32,456 nt of DNA. Origin: Hyella patelloides LEGE 07179. GTDB lineage: Bacteria > Cyanobacteriota > Cyanobacteriia > Cyanobacteriales > Xenococcaceae. The DNA lies in assembly GCF_900659865.1 (NCBI RefSeq), contig NZ_LR213820.1:1-32456 (forward strand). The letters run 5' to 3'. Positions 16,723 to 24,022 of this stretch are shown in pieces. Both the position numbers and the translations under genes were made by a program. Each line of letters opens with the position of its first letter. Within the stretch, counting starts at the first letter, position 1. The notes beneath the pieces are model-generated. The model was not told the origin of the DNA and ran no database searches. It worked only from the letters and a program-made list of their open reading frames with translations.

Positions 16723-17988
16723 ATGGATAATAGATTTGCCAATATGTTCAATTTAACAGAGAATGAAGCGATCGCTCTGTTGAAAAAGCCGTTAGCAGAA
16801 TTGTCAGAAAAATCAGAACGTTATGTTGCAGCATCTCATTTGGCTAATTTTCCCACATCAAGAACTATTCAAGCTCTAATAGAAACGATTGAAGATGATA
16901 ACTCTGATATGTATCATCGTATTGCACGACGCAAGGCGATCGAAAGTTTGGGGCGTTTAAAAGCTAAAACGGCTTTACCTATAATCGTAAATTGTTTACA
17001 AGAAAATGATTCTTACACTGTAGAAAATGCTGTTTGGGCGATTAAAGATATTGGTACTAATGATGATGCTATTGTGGCAGAGATCGCCAGTTTATTAAAT
17101 AAAGAAAATCAAAGTTATCGTTTAATTATTCAAGTATTAGCCCAATTTAATTACCAACCAGCTTTGGAAACAATCAAGTCTTTTGTCAATTCTGAAGATG
17201 AAACTATTGTTAGTGCTGCAATATCTACTGTGGCAAAATTAACTGGTGACTATAGTGAGATGTCAAAAGTTACTGCATTTTTAAATCATAGTAGTGTCAA
17301 TGCACGTCGTTTAAGTATTCAAGATTTAATTGATACTAATTATTATGATGCTATTCCCAACATTGCCAAAACTCCTGTATCAGTAGCTTTTCGTTTACGG
17401 GGAATTAGATTACTCGCAGAAAGTGGTATTAAGGAAAGAAAAATTACTTTTGCTGAGGTACAACCCCATTTAGAAAAAGTTATTTACGATCGCCCTCAAG
17501 ATTTATCAATGGTGCATGAATACGATCGACAACCAACTTTAGAATTTTTAATTAGAGAGTTATATCAAACAGATTTTGGACGTTGTTATTTAGCAACTCA
17601 AACCTTATTACAAGAATATGCTAAAGAAGCACCAGAAGCTTTAATGGCTACTTATAAAGAAGAGGCTTATCGAGATTATGGAGCGCATTATCATGTGATT
17701 AAATTATTGGGCTGGTTTAAATATCAACCAGTCAAAGAAATTGCGCTCAAAAACTTAAACCATCCTCAGCCACAATTCCAAAAATCCCGTACTGCTTCAG
17801 CAATAGCTCTAGGAAACTTAGGGGCGACTGAGGCTATTCCATTATTACAAGAAAGCCTAAAAACAAAAATTTTCGATCTTAAATATGCTAGTTTGTTAGC
17901 CTTGAAACAATTAGGAGATCGCACAGCTAATGATTTAATCACAGAAGAAGATGATTTACTGATTCAAGCATTAAAAATAGATAATTAA
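16723..17988 (+). CDS. cpeY: CpeY-like phycoerythrobilin lyase (HEAT-repeat, E/F type)
   Basis: The product is built of alpha-helical HEAT/PBS-lyase repeats through nearly its whole length (421 residues from the ATG at 16723; a TTG at 16708 adds five). Family-like segments are MDNRFANMFNLTENEAIALL, ERYVAASHLANFPT, YHRIARRKAIESLGRLKAK, YTVENAVWAIKDIGT and SRTASAIALGNLGATEAI. Full-length CpeY proteins are about this size, while CpcE and CpcF are much shorter, so CpeY (attaching phycoerythrobilin to Cys82 of the phycoerythrin alpha subunit) is the best match. No cpeZ partner follows. The CpcT/CpeT-type gene 1 kb upstream supports a pigment-attachment role. A related HEAT-repeat lyase-like paralogue remains possible. 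Confidence 0.7.
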   Translation: MDNRFANMFNLTENEAIALLKKPLAELSEKSERYVAASHLANFPTSRTIQALIETIEDDNSDMYHRIARRKAIESLGRLKAKTALPIIVNCLQENDSYTVENAVWAIKDIGTNDDAIVAEIASLLNKENQSYRLIIQVLAQFNYQPALETIKSFVNSEDETIVSAAISTVAKLTGDYSEMSKVTAFLNHSSVNARRLSIQDLIDTNYYDAIPNIAKTPVSVAFRLRGIRLLAESGIKERKITFAEVQPHLEKVIYDRPQDLSMVHEYDRQPTLEFLIRELYQTDFGRCYLATQTLLQEYAKEAPEALMATYKEEAYRDYGAHYHVIKLLGWFKYQPVKEIALKNLNHPQPQFQKSRTASAIALGNLGATEAIPLLQESLKTKIFDLKYASLLALKQLGDRTANDLITEEDDLLIQALKIDN

Positions 17989-18117
17989 TAGTTGATGTAG
18001 TTCTTAAATTCTGAGATTGATTGCCGAAAAAAGCGATCGCTAATAATCAAATTTGCGATCGCATTAATTAAATTCACTTATTCAGAGTAGTTACTATTAA
18101 CAATAGTAAAAAATTGG

Positions 18118-19239
18118 TTAACTTTGGGCTTCTTCTTGTAATAAGTTAATAATTGAAGATTTTTCTAGCAAACCTAAAACTTCTCGATCCTCTTTTATGA
18201 CAACCATTTCTTTGATATTTTGAGTCTCAATTAGTTTTACTACTTCTAGAAGAGATAAGCTAGCAGCAATTTTAGTCACTTCACTCACAGGTTTTACCAA
18301 GTTAGCTAACTGTACTTGTGTCCATTCTGAAGTGGGAATTTGCTTGAGATCGTCTACCAAAACCTCTCCCATTAATTGTTTTTCAGCATCAACTACTAAG
18401 AATTTGCGCCATTGCTGCTTCCCAATTACGTATTCATTGACAAACTCTCGTAAGCTCAAATTAGCGGTCACAATGGGACTATCGGGAATCACAGCATCTT
18501 CTGCGGTTAAGCCATCCAACTTGTCTTGTACCGTAGCAGACTGAGCAGCAAAACCAGCATTTTGCAATAGAAACCAACCAATTAGCAAAGTCCAAAAACT
18601 ACCAAAGGGAATAACGCTTAAAGTACCCAAGATACCAACACCGACAGCTAACCAACCGAAGAATTGACCAACTCTACCAGCGATGATGATACCCTTGTTG
18701 GGGTTTCCTGTAATTTTCCAGACAATGGCTTTGAGAACATTACCACCATCCAAAGGTAAGCCAGGAATCATGTTGAATAGTGCCAAGATCAAGTTAATCG
18801 AAGCGAGTAGAGAAACGATCGCACTAATCGGTGTGGGTAAAGATACAGTAATGTTAATAATAGTAAAGATACCAAATAGTAACACACTGACCAAAGGACC
18901 TGCGATCGCAACTAACAGAGATTGTAAAGGGGTTTCTGATTCTTTTTCTAAAGCTGCTAAACCACCAAAAATAAACAGGGTGATCGATTTTACTTCAATC
19001 CCTTGGGACATCGCAGCAAAGCTATGTCCTAGTTCGTGAGCTAAAACAGAAGAAAACAGCAGTAAAGCTGCAACCAACCCTAAAATCCAAGGAGTTAAAC
19101 CAGTTAGCTGTGGAAATTGGGCTAGTTCTCCACCATAACTTAACGTGATTAATCCTAAAACAAAAAACCAAGAGGGGTTTATAAAAAAGGGAATACCAAA
19201 TAGATTCCCAATACGGATGTTATTACTAGTACTATTCAT
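18118..19239 (-). CDS. Site-2 protease (M50) with C-terminal CBS domain pair
   Basis: The 373-residue membrane metalloprotease has HELGH at residues 68-72 and NMIPGLPLDGGNVLK at about 156-170 (Asp164). The hydrophobic core spans residues about 20-235. After it come two CBS motifs (about 245-305 and 310-370, with the second ending VLGLLEKSSIINLL), which in this class may sense adenine nucleotides or metals. It lacks the GNLR region of the other M50 protein in this window, so the two are different subfamilies. The ATG at 19239 is well placed. It is convergent with the CpeY-like gene. Substrate is unknown; relatives process membrane-bound regulators. Confidence 0.92.
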   Translation of the reverse strand: MNSTSNNIRIGNLFGIPFFINPSWFFVLGLITLSYGGELAQFPQLTGLTPWILGLVAALLLFSSVLAHELGHSFAAMSQGIEVKSITLFIFGGLAALEKESETPLQSLLVAIAGPLVSVLLFGIFTIINITVSLPTPISAIVSLLASINLILALFNMIPGLPLDGGNVLKAIVWKITGNPNKGIIIAGRVGQFFGWLAVGVGILGTLSVIPFGSFWTLLIGWFLLQNAGFAAQSATVQDKLDGLTAEDAVIPDSPIVTANLSLREFVNEYVIGKQQWRKFLVVDAEKQLMGEVLVDDLKQIPTSEWTQVQLANLVKPVSEVTKIAASLSLLEVVKLIETQNIKEMVVIKEDREVLGLLEKSSIINLLQEEAQS

Positions 19240-19603
19240 AGGATGTTTTTCCTATCCTTAAATGTGGAAAGGAACGAGGAACGAGGAACGAGGAACGAGG
19301 AAAGGTAAAATGTGTCATACCAAATCAAACAATATTGGCGACACATAAACAAAATTCAAGGATAGCTTGTGCTTTGCCTCACAATTTGTTTATCTTATTA
19401 TTTTTATCTTATTATTTTTAATCTCTTTATTCCTGAATGCCTGACTCCTCCTTCCTTAATTTTCGTGCTTTTCTTAAAAAAATTGTAACGAACTGTGACA
19501 AAAAATCGATCCCTTTGCCGTAGAGTAAAAACCGTCATCTTTAGTACGGTTACAACTTGGAGTTTTTCGGCATAATAGATAATTAAGAGATACTTAGAAA
19601 GCC
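19240..19603. other. Divergent spacer with tandem repeats
   Basis: I see no gene in this 364-bp region between the CBS-protease gene (minus) and the 2TM gene (plus). It contains GGAACGA x4 at 19271-19298 and a 14-bp direct repeat ATCTTATTATTTTT twice at 19392-19419. Promoters for both genes must be here; none is clear enough to call. Confidence 0.5.
19271..19298. repeat. Heptamer tandem repeat (GGAACGA x4)
   Basis: Four exact tandem copies of GGAACGA plus a partial fifth lie 30 bp upstream of the M50-CBS start codon. This is an STRR-type repeat of the kind found in cyanobacterial intergenic DNA. Confidence 0.85.
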
Positions 19604-20101
19604 ATGTCCGATTCTCCCGTACAATACCCCGAAGTTTATAGCTCCGAAGATATCCAACAGATTATTCAAATCGCGCTGGCTCGTCAAGGAGAAGATGATG
19701 AATTAACCAGAAAGCAATTGTGGGAAATTGCTGATGAATTGAATATCGATCTGCAAACATTACAGGTTGCGGAAAATCAATGGTTACAATACAAAAATAC
19801 AGCTCAAAAGCGTCAAGCATTTGACCTGTATCGTCGTAATCAATTTAAACAAAAGACGATAAAATATTCGATCGTTAATGGTTTCTTGATTTCCCTCAAT
19901 TTAATCACCACAGGGGGAATATCTTGGTCGTTATACATATTATTATTTTTCGGTTTGGGTCTAGCTCTTGATTGGTGGAAAACCTTCCATAGCAAAGATG
20001 AAGAGTACGAACGTGCTTTTCAACGCTGGAGCTTCCAGAATGAAGTCAAACAGACTTTTAATAGCATTTGGCAAAAATTATATAATTCTTGGCAAAGTTA
20101 A
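19604..20101 (+). CDS. 2TM-domain protein
   Basis: The 165-residue protein has a soluble N-terminus (about residues 1-75) with YSSEDIQQIIQIALARQ and an ELTRKQLWEIADELNIDLQTLQVAE helix-turn-like region typical of the cyanobacterial proteins annotated with a 2TM domain. Two hydrophobic helices in YSIVNGFLISLNLITTGG and SWSLYILLFFGLGLALDWW follow, then a charged C-terminal helix. Members are of unknown function. It is upstream of a membrane J-domain gene by about 200 bp, possibly co-transcribed. Confidence 0.75.
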   Translation: MSDSPVQYPEVYSSEDIQQIIQIALARQGEDDELTRKQLWEIADELNIDLQTLQVAENQWLQYKNTAQKRQAFDLYRRNQFKQKTIKYSIVNGFLISLNLITTGGISWSLYILLFFGLGLALDWWKTFHSKDEEYERAFQRWSFQNEVKQTFNSIWQKLYNSWQS

Positions 20102-20302
20102 ACGAAGACAGAAGGTAGAGTTTTACTGGTTTAATAGCTGGTTGTTGGCTGCTAATTTTTTAGTCCTCTTTGTCTTCCTCTATTTCTCTACTTTCTCCTC
20201 ATTCATCCCCCACCGTCATAATCGATCCCTTCAAATAGTTGATTTCGGTGGCAAAATTCGTTAACTATTGAGAAAAGGAAACTATCAAGTTAGGGATTGT
20301 CA

Positions 20303-20779
20303 GTGAAAAGCGATCGCAAAAATAGGCAAACCAGTAGTAAAACTCTGCCAAAATATACTCAATTAACAAGCACGTATTACGATATTTTAGGGCTTCATCC
20401 TGCTGCTTCGGTAGTGGATATTCGTCGTTGTTATCGTCGCTTAAGTAAGAAATATCATCCCGATACCACAAAGTTATCACCGTCGGTAGCAACCACCAAA
20501 TTTCAACGCCTCAATGAAGCCTATGCAACTCTTAGTAGCCCAGAAAGGCGATCGCTATATGATTTAAAAATAGGCTATTCTCGTATCAATGTAATTCAAG
20601 CACCCAAAGGTTGGGAAGCAGAAAATAATTATCGCAAACCCAGTACAGCATATCTCGATCCTACAGATCGGCCCCTTTCATCAGGAGAGATTTTTGTCTT
20701 ATTTCTTCTGGGCTGTACCTTTATCGGTTGTTTACTGTTAATAGTAGCTGTAGCATATATTAGAGGAGATGCTCTTTAA
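20303..20779 (+). CDS. Membrane-associated J-domain protein
   Basis: The J domain occupies about residues 20-92: TYYDILGLHPAASVVDIRRC, then YRRLSKKYHPDT with the essential HPD, and FQRLNEAYATLSSPERRSLYD. A C-terminal transmembrane helix (about 128-150, FVLFLLGCTFIGCLLLIVAVAYI) anchors it, leaving the J domain cytosolic to stimulate a DnaK partner locally. There is no G/F or zinc-finger region, so it is a type III DnaJ. No ATG is available; GTG at 20303 lies 6 nt after AGGGA (20292-20296) and is preferred over TTG at 20297. The 2TM gene lies upstream. Confidence 0.82.
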   Translation: MKSDRKNRQTSSKTLPKYTQLTSTYYDILGLHPAASVVDIRRCYRRLSKKYHPDTTKLSPSVATTKFQRLNEAYATLSSPERRSLYDLKIGYSRINVIQAPKGWEAENNYRKPSTAYLDPTDRPLSSGEIFVLFLLGCTFIGCLLLIVAVAYIRGDAL

Positions 20780-20850
20780 CAGTTAACAGTAGTTATCTAT
20801 TACTTATTTATTTCCTTATTCCTCATCCTTCATCCCTCAATCCTTACCAG

Positions 20851-21282
20851 ATGACTCCATTACCCAATTATCGCCCAAAAAAGATGTCTTTGGGTTCGTT
20901 AGAGACAGAGATCTTAGAAATTATTTGGCAATTAGGCAAAGTGACGGTTAAAGATGTTCACGATCGCATTTTAGCCGATCCTAACCGCGAATTAGCCTAT
21001 ACTTCTGTGACAACAGTATTGCGTCGCTTAACTAATAAAGGCTGGTTAATTTGTCAGAAACAGGAAAAAAAAGGTAGGGCGTTTCAATGGGAAGCCAAAA
21101 TATCTCGTCAACAAGCCCAAGCACTCAAAGCCTATGAACATTTACATGACTTTTTAGCTGTCGGTAATGCAGAAGTTGTGGCATCTTTTGCCGATCATTT
21201 AGACATAGCCAGTGTAGAACAAATAGAAGCGATTGCTGCTAAACTCAAAGCAATACGGAGACAAAGGAAGGAGGGATCGTAA
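20851..21282 (+). CDS. petR: BlaI/MecI/CopY-family regulator, PetR-like
   Basis: The 143-residue winged-helix regulator has GSLETEILEIIWQLGKVTVKDV at the start, VTTVLRRLTNKGWLICQ as the recognition region and a C-terminal dimerisation helix. It is followed by, and overlaps by one base (TAATG), an M56/BlaR1-like protease gene. In Synechocystis this arrangement is the petRP locus (slr0240/slr0241): PetR represses plastocyanin petE and activates cytochrome c6 petJ when copper is scarce, and PetP degrades PetR when copper is present. The call rests on family and gene order; a different BlaI/BlaR-type pair is possible. Confidence 0.75.
   Translation: MTPLPNYRPKKMSLGSLETEILEIIWQLGKVTVKDVHDRILADPNRELAYTSVTTVLRRLTNKGWLICQKQEKKGRAFQWEAKISRQQAQALKAYEHLHDFLAVGNAEVVASFADHLDIASVEQIEAIAAKLKAIRRQRKEGS
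21268..21274 (+). promoter_or_regulatory. Strong Shine-Dalgarno site for the petP-like gene
   Basis: AAGGAGG ends 7 nt before the ATG at 21282 and lies inside the last codons of the upstream gene. This is unusually canonical for this window, where most genes have weak or no SD. It supports translational coupling of the overlapping pair. Confidence 0.75.
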
Positions 21283-22124
21283 TGCATCTAGTCATGATCT
21301 TAACTGCTTTAGTGATTGCTTGGGGATTACGTTCGATTCCCGTTAGTACAAAAGGTGACTGGGAACAAAGATGGCAGCGATCTCTATTTTGCTTCTTATT
21401 TCCACCATTAATTTTAATTACTACTGTGTTAGCCATTATTTTAATGGGCGCACATGGAGAGATGTTGGGCTTACAGGCTGGTGGGTTTAGCTATTGGTTA
21501 GGCTTGGCTTTTATTTGTAGTTTGGGCTTTCATCTTGGCAAATTAGCATATCAAGCTTGGCTTTCTCAGCAAAAAATTACTACTTACCCTGAAAAATCAA
21601 TCCAAAATACCAAAGTAAATTTAATTGATATTGATCTACCTTACATTGCTCAAATTGGATTTTGGCAACCTAAATTAGTCATTAGTCAAGTATTATTAAA
21701 TATTTTAGATGAAAATCAATTAGAAGCTGTTTTAGCTCACGAAAAGGCTCATTTATATTATCGTGACACTTTTTATTTTTTCTGGCTGGGCTGGCTACGC
21801 ACTTGTACCTCTTGGTTAAAGAATACCGAAACTCTATGGGAAGAATTGTTGTTATTAAGAGAAATTAGAGCAGATTTGGAGGCAGCAAAAACCGTAGATG
21901 CTCTTACTTTAGCAGAGTCTTTATTAACAGTGGCACAAACATCTTTACAACCTACTCCTTGTTTTGAAGTGGGTTTTTCCCTGCCATTACCAGATAATCG
22001 TTTATCTCAAAGAATTGATGCCTTAATTAATAATGCAACCCTACCCAACTCGCCTAATTTAGTTTATTGGAGTTGGTTATTACTACTATTAACACCTTGG
22101 GCTACTGTTCCTTTTCACTGTTAA
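21282..22124 (+). CDS. petP: M56/BlaR1-like membrane metalloprotease, PetP-like
   Basis: The 280-residue integral membrane peptidase has hydrophobic segments at about residues 2-18, 34-56, 69-92, 161-175 and 262-278. The zinc motif HEKAH is at residues 153-157, with a downstream Glu194 in LLREIRADLEAAK as a probable third ligand. It lacks the penicillin-binding sensor of BlaR1. Its start overlaps the petR-like stop, so the two are translationally coupled. By analogy with Synechocystis PetP it would cleave the PetR-like repressor in response to copper. That substrate is inferred from family and order. Confidence 0.78.
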   Translation: MHLVMILTALVIAWGLRSIPVSTKGDWEQRWQRSLFCFLFPPLILITTVLAIILMGAHGEMLGLQAGGFSYWLGLAFICSLGFHLGKLAYQAWLSQQKITTYPEKSIQNTKVNLIDIDLPYIAQIGFWQPKLVISQVLLNILDENQLEAVLAHEKAHLYYRDTFYFFWLGWLRTCTSWLKNTETLWEELLLLREIRADLEAAKTVDALTLAESLLTVAQTSLQPTPCFEVGFSLPLPDNRLSQRIDALINNATLPNSPNLVYWSWLLLLLTPWATVPFHC

Positions 22125-22506
22125 TAGTTAGTGTTTTATTGGCGTTGCATCATTTGGCGTATATCAAAGATTTGTCAATTAAAGGATCGCATCGCCAAAT
22201 TCAATTTTTAAAACAATAATACAATAAAGTCTGTCGTAAGTTTCGTCGTTGGAGTTAAAACACTTTTGACGAGCGACCCTGCGTCGCCGTCAGGCGTTTA
22301 TACCCGTCGCATCTTCGTGTTTATCCCCATCGCATTTGGGGGCAAAGGAACGCCCTAAAGGACTTCCTTCGGTCGCGCGAGTGTTGACAAAACGATAAGC
22401 TCTCTACTCTTGCTAAAGCAACAAATCTAGTTTAATATAGCGATCGCACACACCATGAGAGCTTACTGAAAAACGGAAATTTAAGAATCTAACTTTAAAA
22501 AAGCTA
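22125..22506. other. Gene-free region with GC-rich repeat patch
   Basis: No gene is visible in this 382-bp stretch. About 22260-22380 is a GC-rich patch with the 27-bp module CCTAAAGGACTTCCTTCGG at 22353-22379 in the same form as at 278-304. GGCGTTGCATCATTT at 22141 resembles the end of the MITE at 15667 in its first eight bases, but no matching right end was found. Confidence 0.5.
22353..22379. repeat. Dispersed GC-rich module, copy 2
   Basis: An exact 27-bp match to 278-304, in the gene-free region after the petP-like gene. Confidence 0.8.
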
Positions 22507-22932
22507 TTATTCTGCATCCATCAAGAAAACTCGTGCATGACGTTTCCTACGACCCATAATTAAACTGGCAAAGTTGAGTTCTTTTTCGTTTCCTACGACC
22601 AAGATTAGATATTGTTCTCGTTGAAATAATCGCTGATAAAAATGTTGAGCAATTTGATTCCAGCTTAAATTCTTTTTATCCAAGTGGTTATGAATATCTG
22701 AATTAGAAGACCAAGAATAATTTTTAGGATCGCGAGCAATTACCGTAACCAGATCTTTGGGAAAACCTGCATCTCGAAGATCGTCTAACGCCACTTTGAC
22801 ATCTCGATGATGGGAAAATACTCCTACCGCATGAGTCGATTTGCTGTTATTTTTCTTTTTAATAGACTGGCGGGTTTTTTTGAGTACAGGAATGTCCCAA
22901 AATAATGTTCCATTATTCAAAAATGCATCCAT
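22507..22932 (-). CDS. Hypothetical protein with stress-protein-17M-like segment
   Basis: From the ATG at 22932 the product has 141 residues; a TTG at 22947 adds five. The central part, AVGVFSHHRDVKVALDDLRD followed by AGFPKDLVTVIARD, looks like the ferredoxin-like fold of general stress protein 17M/YflT and related cyanobacterial proteins that begin with a VGVF motif. The remainder is basic and has no membrane segment. I do not recognise a specific gene. It is transcribed away from the TetR gene. Confidence 0.6.
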   Translation of the reverse strand: MDAFLNNGTLFWDIPVLKKTRQSIKKKNNSKSTHAVGVFSHHRDVKVALDDLRDAGFPKDLVTVIARDPKNYSWSSNSDIHNHLDKKNLSWNQIAQHFYQRLFQREQYLILVVGNEKELNFASLIMGRRKRHARVFLMDAE

Positions 22933-23059
22933 AATTCGATCGCTCAAGTAAAAAATTTAAGTAGCTATAATTTAACAGCTAAAAATGTCAATAAGATGAC
23001 AACGCTATGACATTTTGACGATCCAAAGAAGTTTTGGTTAGTTGTGATACAAAATCTGA

Positions 23060-23125
23060 GAGGCTGTTTATAAAATAAATCTTAAGATACTCCAAACCTT
23101 TAATTTTTGTTTAACAAACAGTCTC
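23060..23125. repeat. 66-bp inverted-repeat element
   Basis: GAGGCTGTTTA at 23060-23070 and the inverted form of GAGACTGTTTG ending at 23125 flank an AT-rich core. The ends resemble those of IS5/IS1031-type elements or their small derivatives. No target duplication could be verified. Confidence 0.35.
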
Positions 23126-23299
23126 CGATCCAATACTTCTCGTTTAAGCCTCAATAAGGCTTGAAAAGTGGGCTTGAATATCTTGAAACTTCATACATAA
23201 AAATTCCTATAAAATCCTTAATTAAGAAGTATTAAAATCCGATCGATTTTGCAACAAGCAAAATAACTTTGGTCTCGAAGCAATAAACTCTGTTTAAAA

Positions 23300-23331
23300 T
23301 GATAGTATCATCAGTAATGATATTGCTATCA
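23300..23331. promoter_or_regulatory. Double palindrome, probable TetR operator
   Basis: Two adjacent inverted repeats use the same half-site: TGATA-G-TATCA at 23300-23310 and TGATA-TTGC-TATCA at 23318-23331. They end 9 bp before the regulator's ATG at 23341. Four half-sites in 32 bp next to a TetR-family gene suggest autoregulation. The regulator's frame is open through them to an ATG at 23299, but the resulting leader is hydrophobic and unlike a TetR N-terminus, so this is best read as regulatory DNA. Confidence 0.65.
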
Positions 23332-23340
23332 CTAAAAATA

Positions 23341-23991
23341 ATGAGTCAAAAAGACAAAAAAGAAAAGCGAGCTAGTCGTAAATCGCGCCGTCAAGCAGAG
23401 ACTAGAAAAAGCTTACTAGATGCTGCACGGAAAGTCTTTGCTGTAACAGGTTTAACATCTGCAACGATCGCCCAAATAACCGAGACAGCAGATCTAGGTT
23501 TTGGGACTTTTTACCTGCACTTTGCATCGAAGGAAGAACTATATCTTGCTGTCTTAAAGGAAGGATTTGCCGAATTAGACAAAGAGTTAAAACAAATTCT
23601 TGATGAGGCTAGAGAGTCTCAATATTCTGGAAATGAAATTATCGAAATTGTGATCGCCATATTTTTTCGCTTTGCAAGAGAAAACCGCGATTTATTTCAA
23701 GTTGGGTTTGCAGGTTTAGATGCGGGAATGCAAATAGGAATTAGCCTACGCAAACAATATGCAGATTGGTTCAGCGAACTTTTAAAAGAAATCCACCCTG
23801 TAGAAATTCCAGAATCCCAATTAGAACTATTAAGTACGTCTATTGTAGCGATGGTCAGTCGTACTGCTGTTTGGTGGATGCAGCAAAAGGAAGAATCTGA
23901 GCCAGATTTCCTTTCTCTGGAACAAGCGATCGCTGTAGTTAGCCGTTTTGCGATCGCAGGATTAACGGATTTTTATTCTATTTCTAACTAA
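23341..23991 (+). CDS. TetR-family transcriptional regulator
   Basis: From the ATG at 23341 the product has 216 residues. It has a basic N-terminal extension (KDKKEKRASRKSRRQAETRK) and then the TetR DNA-binding domain: LLDAARKVFAVTGLTSATIA, QITETADLGFGTFYLHFASK (recognition helix and FYxHF signature) and EELYLAVL. The C-terminal ligand-binding domain (about residues 70-210) is unassigned. The P450 gene follows after 31 bp, so the regulator probably controls it and senses its substrate or product. A longer start at 23299 is rejected because palindromes lie there. Confidence 0.9.
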   Translation: MSQKDKKEKRASRKSRRQAETRKSLLDAARKVFAVTGLTSATIAQITETADLGFGTFYLHFASKEELYLAVLKEGFAELDKELKQILDEARESQYSGNEIIEIVIAIFFRFARENRDLFQVGFAGLDAGMQIGISLRKQYADWFSELLKEIHPVEIPESQLELLSTSIVAMVSRTAVWWMQQKEESEPDFLSLEQAIAVVSRFAIAGLTDFYSISN

Positions 23992-24022
23992 AAAATATTA
24001 TTTAAAAAAGAAGAATTGAACC

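Larger units (their letters stand above)
22933..23340. other. Divergent spacer upstream of TetR gene
   Basis: No gene is visible. The spacer contains a 66-bp inverted-repeat element at 23060-23125 and the paired palindromes at 23300-23331, and presumably the promoters for the stress-like gene and the TetR/P450 operon. Confidence 0.5.
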
